Below, one piece after another: positions 8,657 to 17,209 of a DNA stretch of 64,000 nucleotides. The position numbers and the translations under genes are program-made. Position 1 is the first letter of the stretch; each line of letters begins with the position of its first letter. Source of the stretch: JBELHJ01 sp042091495 (GTDB lineage: Bacteria > Bacteroidota > Bacteroidia > Flavobacteriales > Flavobacteriaceae); contig JBELHJ010000004.1 in assembly GCA_042091495.1 (NCBI GenBank), forward strand, positions 9,245 through 73,244, given 5' to 3'. A model generated the notes under the pieces. That model was not told the origin of the DNA and ran no database searches. It saw only the letters and a list, made by a program, of their open reading frames with translations.

Positions 8657-10558
8657 ATGAAAAACACCAAATTAATATTTAGTTTACTAGCAGTTATGAG
8701 TTTAGGCTTAACTGCTCAAAATAAATACACTAAGAAAGCCGATACTAAATTTAATCGTTTAGAGTTTGTTTCGGCTATTGAAGAGTATAAAAAAGTAATA
8801 GAAAGGGGTCACGGCGACAATTATGTTTACACACAATTAGCAGATAGCTATTATAATATATTCAGTACTGAAGAAGCTGAAGAATTTTATGCTAAAGTTC
8901 TTGAAAATTCTGAGGATTCAGAATATATGTATCGTTACTCTCAAATGTTAAAAGCTAATGGTAAATATGATCAATCCAACGAATGGATGGAGAAATTTTC
9001 AGCTAAAGTCCCTGAAGATAATAGAGCAATAGCATTTAGAAAAAACCCCACCTATATTAATAAAATATTAGATAAAGGTCAGCGATTTAATATACAGAAT
9101 GCAGATTTTAATTCTGAGTATTCTGATTTCGGCGGATCGTTTCAGGGAAGACAACTTTATTTTACCTCTGCTAGAAACACTTCTAGAAAAAGCTATGGTT
9201 GGAATGATCAACCCTTTTTAGATATTTATACCGTAGCTAAAAATGAAGACGGTACATTCAACAAAGCTAAAACTATTGGTAGCCCAGTGAATTCAAAATA
9301 TCATGATGCTGATGTTTCTTTTTCACCTGATGGTAAAACTGTATATTTTTCAAGAGAAAGCTTTTTTGAAAATAGTTTTGAAAAGTCTAAATCTAACAAA
9401 CTTGGAGTTGTACACTTATTTAAAGCAACTAAAGATGGTTTAAAATGGTCTAATGTTGAAGGCTTTTCAATAAACAATTCTAAATATTCACTTAAAAACC
9501 CTTCTGTTAGTGCAGATGGTAAATTTTTATACTATGCATCAGATATGCCAGGTGGGTTTGGCGGATTTGACTTATACCGTTCTGCAATTACAGAGGAAGG
9601 ACTTGGTACTCCAGAAAATTTAGGACAAAAAGTGAATACAGAGGGACAAGAAATGTTTCCTTTCATGAGTTCAAATGGAACTTTATATTTTTCATCAAAT
9701 GGTCATTTAGGTATGGGGGGTCTTGATATCTTCTTTACAAAACTAGTAGACGGTAAATACACTCCAGTTAGAAATCTGGGAATACCAGCTAACAGTAATG
9801 GTGACGATTTCGCTTTCGCAATTGATGAATCTACTGGTGAAGGTTTTGTTTCATCAAACAGAGCTGGAGGAAAAGGAAGTGATGATATCTATTACGTTAA
9901 AACGTTAAAACCAATTTGTGATGTTTTGGTTAGTGTTATTGTAGATAATTCAGAAAATGGAAATTTTGTTTCTGGAGCAGTAGTTGCTATGTCAGATGAT
10001 CAAGGGAATGTGATGGGTACTAAAAACACTTCTTTTGAAGGTAATGCAGAATTTATGATTTCTTGTGAATCGCCAACAATTATTGAAGTAGTTGCTGAAG
10101 GCTTTGAGAGTACTAAAATTAATGTAGCAGGATCTACCGAAGAGGAAGTTGCTGTAAGCGTAAATTTAAAGCCTATTGATGATATTATTGAAGCTGGAAA
10201 GGTTGTTTTAAATCCGATTTATTTTGATTTTGATAAATCAAACATCACTAAGCAAGCTGCTTTTGAATTAGATAAATTAGTTCAGTTAATGAAGAAATAT
10301 TCTAAAATGGGAATTGCAATAACATCTCATACAGATAAAAGAGGTAGAGCATCATATAACTTGAAACTTTCAGATGAAAGAGCTAAAACTACAGCACAAT
10401 ATTTAATCTCACAGGGTATAGATAGTTCTAGAGTTACAGCCGAAGGAAAAGGTGAGACTGAACAAATAATTGACTGTGCGAAAGTACTTTGTTCAAAAGA
10501 GGATTACGAGAAGAATAGAAGGTCTGAATTCACAATTATAGACTTAACAAAAGAATAG
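8657..10558 (+). CDS. OmpA family protein with TPR-like N-terminus and PD40 propeller (SprE/SprD-like accessory)
   Basis: 633 residues: signal peptide (MKNTKLIFSLLAVMSLGLTAQ), helical TPR-like region (about 25-120), WD40-like PD40 repeats (for example SFSPDGKTVYFSR), a carboxypeptidase-regulatory-like beta-sandwich (about 425-500), and a C-terminal OmpA peptidoglycan-binding domain (YFDFDKSNI ... SHTDKRG ... LSDERA). This architecture is standard for the last gene of flavobacterial adhesin/PorP/OmpA sets. It likely anchors the surface assembly to peptidoglycan from the periplasmic side. It sits 20 bp after the PorP/SprF gene and is closed by a strong terminator. Confidence 0.9.
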   Translation: MKNTKLIFSLLAVMSLGLTAQNKYTKKADTKFNRLEFVSAIEEYKKVIERGHGDNYVYTQLADSYYNIFSTEEAEEFYAKVLENSEDSEYMYRYSQMLKANGKYDQSNEWMEKFSAKVPEDNRAIAFRKNPTYINKILDKGQRFNIQNADFNSEYSDFGGSFQGRQLYFTSARNTSRKSYGWNDQPFLDIYTVAKNEDGTFNKAKTIGSPVNSKYHDADVSFSPDGKTVYFSRESFFENSFEKSKSNKLGVVHLFKATKDGLKWSNVEGFSINNSKYSLKNPSVSADGKFLYYASDMPGGFGGFDLYRSAITEEGLGTPENLGQKVNTEGQEMFPFMSSNGTLYFSSNGHLGMGGLDIFFTKLVDGKYTPVRNLGIPANSNGDDFAFAIDESTGEGFVSSNRAGGKGSDDIYYVKTLKPICDVLVSVIVDNSENGNFVSGAVVAMSDDQGNVMGTKNTSFEGNAEFMISCESPTIIEVVAEGFESTKINVAGSTEEEVAVSVNLKPIDDIIEAGKVVLNPIYFDFDKSNITKQAAFELDKLVQLMKKYSKMGIAITSHTDKRGRASYNLKLSDERAKTTAQYLISQGIDSSRVTAEGKGETEQIIDCAKVLCSKEDYEKNRRSEFTIIDLTKE

Positions 10559-10582
10559 TTTTAAATTACATTTAGTATTAAT

Positions 10583-10614
10583 AAAAAAGCACCATTAAAT
10601 TATGGTGCTTTTTT
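10583..10614. terminator. Bidirectional intrinsic terminator after the adhesin operon
   Basis: A 13-bp stem (AAAAAAGCACCAT/ATGGTGCTTTTTT) with a 6-nt loop and A/T tracts on both sides lies between the convergent OmpA gene and the small membrane protein gene. Confidence 0.88.
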
Positions 10615-10988
10615 TATAGTTGTAATAAAGTAAAAATTAATATTAACAAAAACGTCAGGATACAAATTAATTTAAATATACCAATTGGAGTAAATTTTTG
10701 TTTTGTTTTAGAAAGTAAAAGCAGTCTTCTCTTTCCAGTGTAAATCATCCAACTTCTGTATAGTACAATTATAACACATGAGGTTGCTATAAAAACGGAT
10801 TGATTGTTACTTAGGGCATTAATATTAAGCTGCTTACTAAATGCATTAAAAAATAAGCCTAAAAGAAGAAGTAATAAAAGTTGAAACAACAACATGTAGT
10901 AGAATGCAAAATTATTTCTAAAAGTCTTTGATTTATTTTTAAAGCAATAATGGGCACTGGCAAATAAATGGTCTAAAATTTCTTTCAT
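10614..10988 (-). CDS. Small membrane protein of unknown function, three predicted helices
   Basis: 124 residues with three hydrophobic segments at about 27-48, 63-80 and 104-123, and a basic stretch between the last two. I do not recognise a family. It follows the DUF5689 gene on the same strand, but an intrinsic terminator lies between them and its hairpin ends only a few bases before this ATG. It would therefore be expressed by read-through or from a promoter inside the terminator region; I see no separate promoter. Confidence 0.6.
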   Translation of the reverse strand: MKEILDHLFASAHYCFKNKSKTFRNNFAFYYMLLFQLLLLLLLGLFFNAFSKQLNINALSNNQSVFIATSCVIIVLYRSWMIYTGKRRLLLLSKTKQKFTPIGIFKLICILTFLLILIFTLLQL

Positions 10989-11015
10989 AAAAAAAGCCTG
11001 CTAATGTAGCAGGCT
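10989..11015 (-). terminator. Intrinsic terminator after the DUF5689 gene, abutting the next start codon
   Basis: On the minus strand, an 8-bp GC-rich stem (AGCCTGCT/AGCAGGCT, loop ACATT) is followed by seven Ts. The T-tract runs straight into the ATG of the small membrane protein gene. Confidence 0.8.
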
Positions 11016-11039
11016 AATTTATAATTTATTTACAGTTAT

Positions 11040-12512
11040 TTATTCAGCATCAACTGAAATTTCATCTATTTCGAATGTACCATCATATTCAGACTCTCCA
11101 CTTCCAGTATATTTGAAAGCAAAATGCAGAGTGTCTGCCTCAACACAAGATAAATCTACAATGCCTGAATCAAACCAATCTACATAAAAATCATTATCAC
11201 TTACTACATAAGCATCTTTAATAACACCCCAAGTAGCAGTTGCAATTCCTGCTTCAGTACCATCCCAATCTGTAGATCCTAAAACTTTCATATCACTACT
11301 ATCTGCAAAACTGTTTGAGCTTTTAAATTTAAGAGTCACTCCAGAATTATTAGCTATATCAATAGCAGGAGAGATAAGCCATGCTATAGAAGAATCATCA
11401 CCAGATCTGTAAGACCCAACTCTAGCAGAAACTCCAATAGAGGCACTTCCAGACCCACTACTAAAAGATTCCCAGCCTTCTGTTCCAGCTTCAATGTAGT
11501 TGGTCCATCCATTGCCAGAAATTAGTCCTGAGCTAGGAAGGTTTTCAAAATCTTCAGAAAACAGATTGTTTGATCCTGTTGAATTAACATTTCCACAAGA
11601 AATTTCTATAGGATCACATCTTTCGTCTTCACCAGCAAAATCAATATCTGAAAGTTGATTAATAACAAATACATCTGCATCTCCAAAATAGTTTTTAGTA
11701 TAGATACCAGATATACTTCCCAAACCTTGTTTTACTCTGTAAGATTTGAAAGAAGCGAAAGTACTAGATTCAAGACTCATCATTGATTTGTCAATACAAT
11801 TTTCTATAGTTCTTGTACCGTCAAATTCATCACTAGCTTCACCAGCAAAAGTTTTACCCAAATCACTTTTTATAAACTGCGTATTTTCAAATTGTATAAA
11901 TGTATTTACATCTTCAGACCTCAAAGCACTTGGCGTGGTAACTTTTGGCGTTATAGTAGCTTTAGTGGTACTTCGAATAACATGTTTTCTGTAGTCTGAT
12001 GATGCTATTCTATCTACTTCTGTTCCATTGGGAGAACCAATAGTAAACACGCCATTAGATACTCCTAAGGCAAGTGGATTAAAACTAGAATCTGGATTGC
12101 CATCCGTAAGTTTGATGTATACTTTTCTTCCTAAATCAAAAGTACCATATAAACTGGTTACATCGATATTAACTCTAAATCCAAGTCTAGGATTTTCATC
12201 AGTACCAATACTATCAGCTGTACTTTGAATGAATAATTCTTTGTAAAAATTTCCAGATTTGTCACTTGATATAACGTAACCTTCAATAATTAGTTCATTA
12301 TCATCTTCAAATACCACAATGCTTTCTCCATCTGCTACAGCTTGATCGTAACGGTTAACTAATGCATTAAAAGTTGTTATAGCATCAGGGTTAATATCTG
12401 GTTCATTTTCTGATACTTCAGGAATATTATAGTCTTGATCTTCAACACAAGAAGAAAAACTCAGGACACCTAAAAGTCCTGTTATTAAAAATAAAAATCT
12501 AAATGTTTTCAT
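11040..12512 (-). CDS. DUF5689 domain lipoprotein with choice-of-anchor J C-terminus
   Basis: 490 residues from the ATG at 12512 (MKTFRFLFLITGLLGVLSFSSC). The open frame extends 7 codons further, but this start gives a clean lipoprotein signal with the lipobox cysteine in SSC. The middle (about 45-290) matches DUF5689, an OB-fold-like domain common in Bacteroidota. The C-terminal 190 residues (NLFSEDFENLP ... WLISPAIDI) form a choice-of-anchor J/MAM-like domain. It lies 24 bp after the TonB receptor and is presumably its surface lipoprotein partner, much as SusD is for SusC. With the divergent secreted nuclease, a role in binding nucleic-acid or phosphoester substrate is inferred, not shown. 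Confidence 0.8.
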   Translation of the reverse strand: MKTFRFLFLITGLLGVLSFSSCVEDQDYNIPEVSENEPDINPDAITTFNALVNRYDQAVADGESIVVFEDDNELIIEGYVISSDKSGNFYKELFIQSTADSIGTDENPRLGFRVNIDVTSLYGTFDLGRKVYIKLTDGNPDSSFNPLALGVSNGVFTIGSPNGTEVDRIASSDYRKHVIRSTTKATITPKVTTPSALRSEDVNTFIQFENTQFIKSDLGKTFAGEASDEFDGTRTIENCIDKSMMSLESSTFASFKSYRVKQGLGSISGIYTKNYFGDADVFVINQLSDIDFAGEDERCDPIEISCGNVNSTGSNNLFSEDFENLPSSGLISGNGWTNYIEAGTEGWESFSSGSGSASIGVSARVGSYRSGDDSSIAWLISPAIDIANNSGVTLKFKSSNSFADSSDMKVLGSTDWDGTEAGIATATWGVIKDAYVVSDNDFYVDWFDSGIVDLSCVEADTLHFAFKYTGSGESEYDGTFEIDEISVDAE

Positions 12513-12536
12513 GGGTGATATATTGTATCGCATTAT

Positions 12537-14867
12537 TTAAAATCTTAAGTAAAGGTTTAAAAAGAAGTTGGTCCCTCGACCATACCAGTATTTGTTTCCA
12601 AATACTCTAGTGTCTAATTGTTTGTCATCTCTTAATTCTCTGTAGTTAGCAGCTCTTGCTTGCTCAAACCCACCAGACTTATATATTGTGTCAAACAAGT
12701 TGTTTATACTGGCGAAAAAACCAATGTAATAGTCGTCAACTTTCCAGGATTTACCTCCAACAAGATTAACAACCATGTAATTGTCAAATTTTTCTTGTCT
12801 AAGTAATTCTCTAGCAATTTCTGGATCATAATCATCGAAAATGATACCATCATAATCAGTAGCAAAGTTAGATGTTCTAGCAAAATTACTAACATCAGCA
12901 TAGGCTTCACTAAAGAAGTTTGCAGTAGCACCAAACCACCAATAATCAGGGTCTCTATATTCAAAACCTAAAGAATAGGCTTTGTGTGGACCTGCAGCTA
13001 ATTTATAATCTTTAAGGTAAGCCTTTCCAAAATTGTAATATCCTTGAGTAAATAATTCTCCTAAATAACTGTCAGCACCTTCAATGTTTCCACCTCTTCC
13101 AGGTTCTGTAGTAACATATAAATTAGGATTATTATCATATGTAAATTGTCCAATCGCAGCAGCTCCTTTTAGTTTAATAGTTGGAGTAACTTGTGCTTCT
13201 AGACCAATTTCAGTTCCAATATTAAGTTTTTCAACACCTTGTAAAATCTCTTGAACAAAAGCGTTATTATCTCCACCTACACCGTCAGCATAATAGAATG
13301 AAACTTCACTTGCATTTTCAACCTTATTGTAATATGCAGTTAATCTTGCATTTACAATTGGTGATCTGAAAATATAACTCGCATCAGCAGATTTAATTAA
13401 TTCTTCACTTAGAGTAATGTTAGTTCTGTCTCCAATAACGTCATGATTTTCTCTTGGATTAGAGAATGTATTTCTCAAAGTTGGAGCTTTTTGTAAATAA
13501 CCCGCATTGGCATTAAATAAGTGTTTACCACTGAATTTGTAAGTAAACCCTCCCTTCGCTCCAAAACCATCAAAATTAACTTTACGTCCTTTGCCATAAG
13601 ATCCTTCATCTGGGAATCCACCGTTGTTATAAAGGCCTTCTCTTTGGTATGATGTTTTAGCAATTGATCCTGCTAANNNNNNNNNNNNNNNNNNNNNNNN
13701 NNNNNNNNNNNNNNNNNNNNNNNNNNNNNNNNNNNNNNNNNNNNNNNNNNNNNNNNNNNNNNNNNNNNNNNNNNNNGTTTTTTCGTTTATAGTCCAGTAA
13801 TGACTTAAAATTGAAATAGGCTCTTCAATTCTTCGAATTCTAGAATTTCTCATAGAACCACTTTGCATACCCCAATATTCATTATACTTAATGCCTCTGA
13901 GGTCATATACCTCTTGAGTATTAGGTGATGACTTCCCTCTTCGATTTGGCGTGTAAATTGAAGTAAAGTTAATAGCGTGCTTATCATTAAATTTCTTCTC
14001 GATAGAGGCGAAAAACGAGTTTGAATCATATAATGTGGCATCTTGATATCCTTCTTCACCCCAACGTCTAGCAATCGAAACTGCCAAAGACCATCCTCCT
14101 TCAAGTTCGCCAGTAGCATAAGTTCCAATTATTCTATTGGTGTAACTTCTATTTGAAGCAGAGTAGGTAACTCTTCCTCCTTTTCTGTAACCTGAAGCTC
14201 GCATGTCAATATTACTAGTTCCAAGAGGACCGCCAAATGTATATGATGAAGGATTCAGACCAGTGGTTAAAATCTGGTTGTTGTCAACATCGTTCAATCC
14301 CCCCCAATTACTCCATTGAGGTCTGCCGTTGTACATCTTATTCATTTGAATACCATTAATAAGGACAGTACCGTTTTCAGAGTCAAGTCCTCGAACTCTG
14401 AAAAATGAAGAACTAAATTCAAATGCAGCAGTACGAGAAAAAATATCCATAGATGATTGGAGTAATCCAGAAATATTATCTGCACCACTGTTATCTGCAT
14501 TTAATTCATCATCAGAAAGAGAAATAGTTGAGAGGTTAATAGCTAGGGAGCTATCTGTTTCTAGAAACAAATCTTCCAGATTTAATACTTTTCCTTCATT
14601 GATTACAATGGGATATCTTTTGGAGATAAATCCAGATTTAATTAAAGTCAGGATTTGTTCTCCGTAAGGAATCTCTCCTTGTAATTTAAAACTACCTGAA
14701 GAGTCTGTTAGTGTTGAAATTTTTGTTCCTTCTACAGAAACAATAACTTCGGAAATGGGATCAGTAGAATTAGATTCTTTTACGATTCCCTTTACAGAAG
14801 TCTGTTGAGCTTGCAGCAAAAAGGAGGAAAAAATTCCAAACAAAACAACTAGTAAAAGTTTTTTCAT
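12537..14867 (-). CDS. TonB-dependent receptor with carboxypeptidase-like regulatory domain; interrupted by an assembly gap
   Basis: The protein starts with a signal peptide (MKKLLLVVLFGIFSSFLLQAQ), then a carboxypeptidase-regulatory-like domain (about 22-105), a plug domain (LLINGIQMNKMYNGRP region) and a beta-barrel ending in LNLYLRF with a terminal Phe. It would import a substrate across the outer membrane using TonB energy. A 100-N gap removes part of the barrel between TINEK and LAGSI. The frame happens to stay open through it, but from memory of relatives considerably more than 34 residues are missing, so the listed 776 residues is not the true length. It is first in an operon with the DUF5689 lipoprotein; a TAnnTTTG box lies 39 nt upstream. 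Substrate unknown. Confidence 0.9.
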   Translation of the reverse strand: MKKLLLVVLFGIFSSFLLQAQQTSVKGIVKESNSTDPISEVIVSVEGTKISTLTDSSGSFKLQGEIPYGEQILTLIKSGFISKRYPIVINEGKVLNLEDLFLETDSSLAINLSTISLSDDELNADNSGADNISGLLQSSMDIFSRTAAFEFSSSFFRVRGLDSENGTVLINGIQMNKMYNGRPQWSNWGGLNDVDNNQILTTGLNPSSYTFGGPLGTSNIDMRASGYRKGGRVTYSASNRSYTNRIIGTYATGELEGGWSLAVSIARRWGEEGYQDATLYDSNSFFASIEKKFNDKHAINFTSIYTPNRRGKSSPNTQEVYDLRGIKYNEYWGMQSGSMRNSRIRRIEEPISILSHYWTINEKXXXXXXXXXXXXXXXXXXXXXXXXXXXXXXXXXXLAGSIAKTSYQREGLYNNGGFPDEGSYGKGRKVNFDGFGAKGGFTYKFSGKHLFNANAGYLQKAPTLRNTFSNPRENHDVIGDRTNITLSEELIKSADASYIFRSPIVNARLTAYYNKVENASEVSFYYADGVGGDNNAFVQEILQGVEKLNIGTEIGLEAQVTPTIKLKGAAAIGQFTYDNNPNLYVTTEPGRGGNIEGADSYLGELFTQGYYNFGKAYLKDYKLAAGPHKAYSLGFEYRDPDYWWFGATANFFSEAYADVSNFARTSNFATDYDGIIFDDYDPEIARELLRQEKFDNYMVVNLVGGKSWKVDDYYIGFFASINNLFDTIYKSGGFEQARAANYRELRDDKQLDTRVFGNKYWYGRGTNFFLNLYLRF
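13677..13776. other. Assembly gap (100 N) inside the TonB receptor gene; genuine missing sequence
   Basis: Exactly 100 Ns, the usual placeholder. Unlike the other two gaps in this window, the flanks do not share a duplicated end, so real sequence is missing here and its true length is unknown. Confidence 0.95.
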
Positions 14868-14906
14868 TAGAATGTTTTAATATTAAATAATTGTTATTAG
14901 GGGGGG

Positions 14907-14914
14907 CAAATTTA
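14907..14914 (-). promoter_or_regulatory. Candidate -7 promoter element for the TonB receptor operon
   Basis: TAAATTTG on the minus strand matches TAnnTTTG exactly, 39 nt before the receptor ATG. Seven Cs follow it directly in the transcript direction (seven Gs at 14900-14906 on the plus strand). No convincing -33 TTG. Confidence 0.45.
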
Positions 14915-14935
14915 CGTCAAATGATTAATAATAAT

Positions 14936-14943
14936 TACTTTTG
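14936..14943 (+). promoter_or_regulatory. Candidate -7 promoter element for the secreted EEP nuclease gene
   Basis: TACTTTTG matches TAnnTTTG exactly, 42 nt before the ATG at 14986, and is divergent from the receptor box 21 bp away. The two operons may share control in this 118-bp region. Confidence 0.45.
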
Positions 14944-14985
14944 TGCTCTATTTTTTTGAAAGATAACAATTATATAACACATAAA

Positions 14986-16038
14986 ATGAGAGGTATAGTC
15001 TTTATTCAAATTGTAGTTTTTTCATTAATGTCCATGACAGTTTACGGACAACAAAAAAAATTCAATATACATACTGTAGCATTCTATAATCTAGAAAATT
15101 TATTTGATACCATTAATGACCCAACCAAATATGATGAAGCTAGTCCAATAATGGAAATGAATGCAGGAAGAGCAGAAGTATATAAAAAGAAAGTTCACAA
15201 CATGGCTAAGGTCATTGCAGACATAGGCAAAGAAGGCACTAACAATTCACCTGTTGTTATCGGAGTATCTGAAATTGAAAATAGAGATGTTCTAGAAGAC
15301 CTTATTAATGATCCTCAATTAATATCTAAAAATTATGGTATCGAGCATTTTAACTCCCCTGATGGAAGAGGTATTGACGTTGCACTATTGTATCAAAAGT
15401 CTGTTTTTAAGCCTGTTTCTTCTAGTAATCATGTGTTAAAAATATTTGATGACAGTTCTGGTAAACGCGTTTACACAAGAGATCAGTTATTAGTATCTGG
15501 ATATTTGGATGGTGAGATGATGCATTTTATTGTTAATCACTGGCCTTCAAGAAGAGGAGGTGAGGCTAGAAGTAGATCTAAGCGTGTAGCTGCAGCAAAA
15601 CTTAGTAAGCGCATTATCGATTCATTACAAAGTACAGATCCTTATGCTAAGATATTTACAATGGGGGATTTGAATGATGACCCGACTAATGCCAGTGTAA
15701 AGAAAGAACTTAAGGCAGTCAAAAATATTGATGAAGTAAAACCCAAAGGCATTTATAATCCGATGGAAAACATGAAACGAAAAGGGTTAGGTTCTAATGC
15801 TTACAGAGATAGTTGGAGTCTATTTGATCAAATTATGGTTACTTATCCACTTATAGACAAGTCGGATTATGATTCCTACAGATTTTATAAGGCAGGAATT
15901 TTTAGTAAAAATTACCTAATAAACAAAAAGGGAAGATACAAAGGATATCCCTACAGAAGTTTCGCAAATGGAAGTTTTACTGGAGGGTACAGTGATCATT
16001 TCCCTGTATATACATATATCATCAAAGAAATAAAATAA
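14986..16038 (+). CDS. Secreted endonuclease/exonuclease/phosphatase family protein
   Basis: 350 residues from the ATG at 14986. An open frame begins at a TTG at 14941, but the ATG gives a proper signal peptide (MRGIVFIQIVVFSLMSMTVYG, then QQ). The mature part is an EEP-fold phosphodiesterase with NLENLFD, SEIENRDVLED, NHWPSRR, MGDLNDDP and the final YSDHFPV containing the catalytic His. It is clearly paralogous to the protein at 1469-2395 but exported. It is divergent from the TonB receptor/DUF5689 operon; in other Flavobacteriia I recall these three families occurring together, which suggests cleavage of extracellular nucleic acid or phosphoesters for uptake. The gene ends in a bidirectional terminator. 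Confidence 0.85.
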   Translation: MRGIVFIQIVVFSLMSMTVYGQQKKFNIHTVAFYNLENLFDTINDPTKYDEASPIMEMNAGRAEVYKKKVHNMAKVIADIGKEGTNNSPVVIGVSEIENRDVLEDLINDPQLISKNYGIEHFNSPDGRGIDVALLYQKSVFKPVSSSNHVLKIFDDSSGKRVYTRDQLLVSGYLDGEMMHFIVNHWPSRRGGEARSRSKRVAAAKLSKRIIDSLQSTDPYAKIFTMGDLNDDPTNASVKKELKAVKNIDEVKPKGIYNPMENMKRKGLGSNAYRDSWSLFDQIMVTYPLIDKSDYDSYRFYKAGIFSKNYLINKKGRYKGYPYRSFANGSFTGGYSDHFPVYTYIIKEIK

Positions 16039-16064
16039 AAAAAGAGCTGTTAAGCTCTTTTTTT
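16039..16064. terminator. Bidirectional intrinsic terminator after the secreted EEP gene
   Basis: A 10-bp stem (AAAAAGAGCT/AGCTCTTTTT) with a GTTA loop is flanked by A and T tracts, between two convergent genes. Confidence 0.85.
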
Positions 16065-16067
16065 ATT

Positions 16068-16505
16068 TTAAATCCAAGTATTCCAAGGGATTTTAGATAG
16101 AATCAAAACTAACGCAATGGTATAAAAAATACTAAGTGTCTTAAACTTAGGTTTTGAAGTTAGTTTTTTCTTGTGTTTTGAGTAGCCTATGGTTATTAAA
16201 ACTAAAGCAATTATCATAGTTATAGGATGTTCTACTAATGTAGATCTTAAAGCGCTGTTTTTCATTATTTCACCCATGCCTATTTCACTAAATTGACTTA
16301 CATAGTTATTGGTAAAGTAAAGTACAATTCCAATTAATAATTGTATATGACTAGTAATAAGTGTTGATAGTGAAATTCTAAAATCTTTAGCACTGTATTC
16401 TCGCTTGCTAACTAAACCAAAAAGAGCATTAGCAGTACTTAAAATTAATAACAGCAAAACTAAATAGGCCCAATAAGAGTGAATGACTTTTAACATAATA
16501 TTCAA
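16068..16505 (-). CDS. Small integral membrane protein, four predicted helices, function unknown
   Basis: 145 residues with four hydrophobic segments (about 10-30, 46-63, 93-110 and 123-140). A second Met at residue 4 is an equally possible start. Similar flavobacterial proteins have been labelled cytochrome b-like, but I see no conserved histidine pair in the helices that would hold heme, so I do not accept that name. It has a TAnnTTTG box 14 nt upstream and is transcribed alone toward a shared terminator. Confidence 0.6.
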   Translation of the reverse strand: MNIMLKVIHSYWAYLVLLLLILSTANALFGLVSKREYSAKDFRISLSTLITSHIQLLIGIVLYFTNNYVSQFSEIGMGEIMKNSALRSTLVEHPITMIIALVLITIGYSKHKKKLTSKPKFKTLSIFYTIALVLILSKIPWNTWI

Positions 16506-16519
16506 TTGATAAGTTTTGA

Positions 16520-16527
16520 CAAAAATA
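16520..16527 (-). promoter_or_regulatory. Candidate -7 promoter element for the small membrane protein gene
   Basis: TATTTTTG on the minus strand matches TAnnTTTG exactly and ends 14 nt before the ATG at 16505. No -33 TTG at the expected distance. Confidence 0.35.
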
Positions 16528-16668
16528 AAATATTAAATAGCAAAGCGACTGTATCTTAAATTAAAATTATTGCTTTTGTAAAGTTTCATATCAAATATAT
16601 ATAGTGATAAAATGCAATTAATATAGTTAAAATGCTTATATTATTAGTCCAAACTCTACTTATTTACT

Positions 16669-17154
16669 TTGAAATATAGGCTACAAATAATTTTATTGTC
16701 AGTTGTTTTTTGTTTTTCATGCTCTGAAAATGAGATAATTAATGAAAATGGTGTTGATTTATCTTTGGCAGAAAAAACTGATTTAGACTTTTCTAATAGG
16801 ATCCTTGATGCCATTAATATTTATAGAAATTCAGTTGATTTAAATCCAATCGCTCTCGATTTAAGTTATGCTTCTGCATTTGCAGTAGATCACACGCTTT
16901 ACATGATAGATGAGAACCGAATTTCTCATGATAATTTTTATGAACGATCATTGGCTTTAATGCAATCACCTGAAATAAGTGTTGTAGCTGAAAATGTTGC
17001 TAGGGGTTACACTTCAGCCGAGGATGTAGTCAAGGCTTGGTTATCTAGCCCAAGCCATAAAAAAAATATTGAAGGCGATTATACACATTTAGGGATGGGA
17101 ATAATACAAAATGAAGAAGGGATTTATTATTTCACTCAATTATTTTACAGATAG
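16669..17154 (+). CDS. CAP (SCP/PR1) domain lipoprotein
   Basis: 161 residues starting at a TTG. The start is chosen because it gives a lipoprotein signal (MKYRLQIILLSVVFCFSC) with the lipid-attached Cys at residue 18, and no ATG is available. The CAP domain fills about 40-160, with the conserved His in DHTLYMIDENRISHDNF, the ENVARGY motif, AWLSSPSHKKNI and HLGMGI. Bacterial CAP proteins are exported and of unclear function; some bind lipids or act as proteases. It is a single gene between two intergenic regions, not obviously tied to its neighbours. Confidence 0.85.
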   Translation: MKYRLQIILLSVVFCFSCSENEIINENGVDLSLAEKTDLDFSNRILDAINIYRNSVDLNPIALDLSYASAFAVDHTLYMIDENRISHDNFYERSLALMQSPEISVVAENVARGYTSAEDVVKAWLSSPSHKKNIEGDYTHLGMGIIQNEEGIYYFTQLFYR

Positions 17155-17209
17155 ATATTTTTTTTTAATTGGCATCTAATTTTATCTTTATTGGATTAAA
17201 TTTTAAATA

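Noticed and set aside
16068..16505. Cytochrome b annotation for the four-helix membrane protein
   Set aside because: No paired histidines in the helices that could ligate heme are visible.
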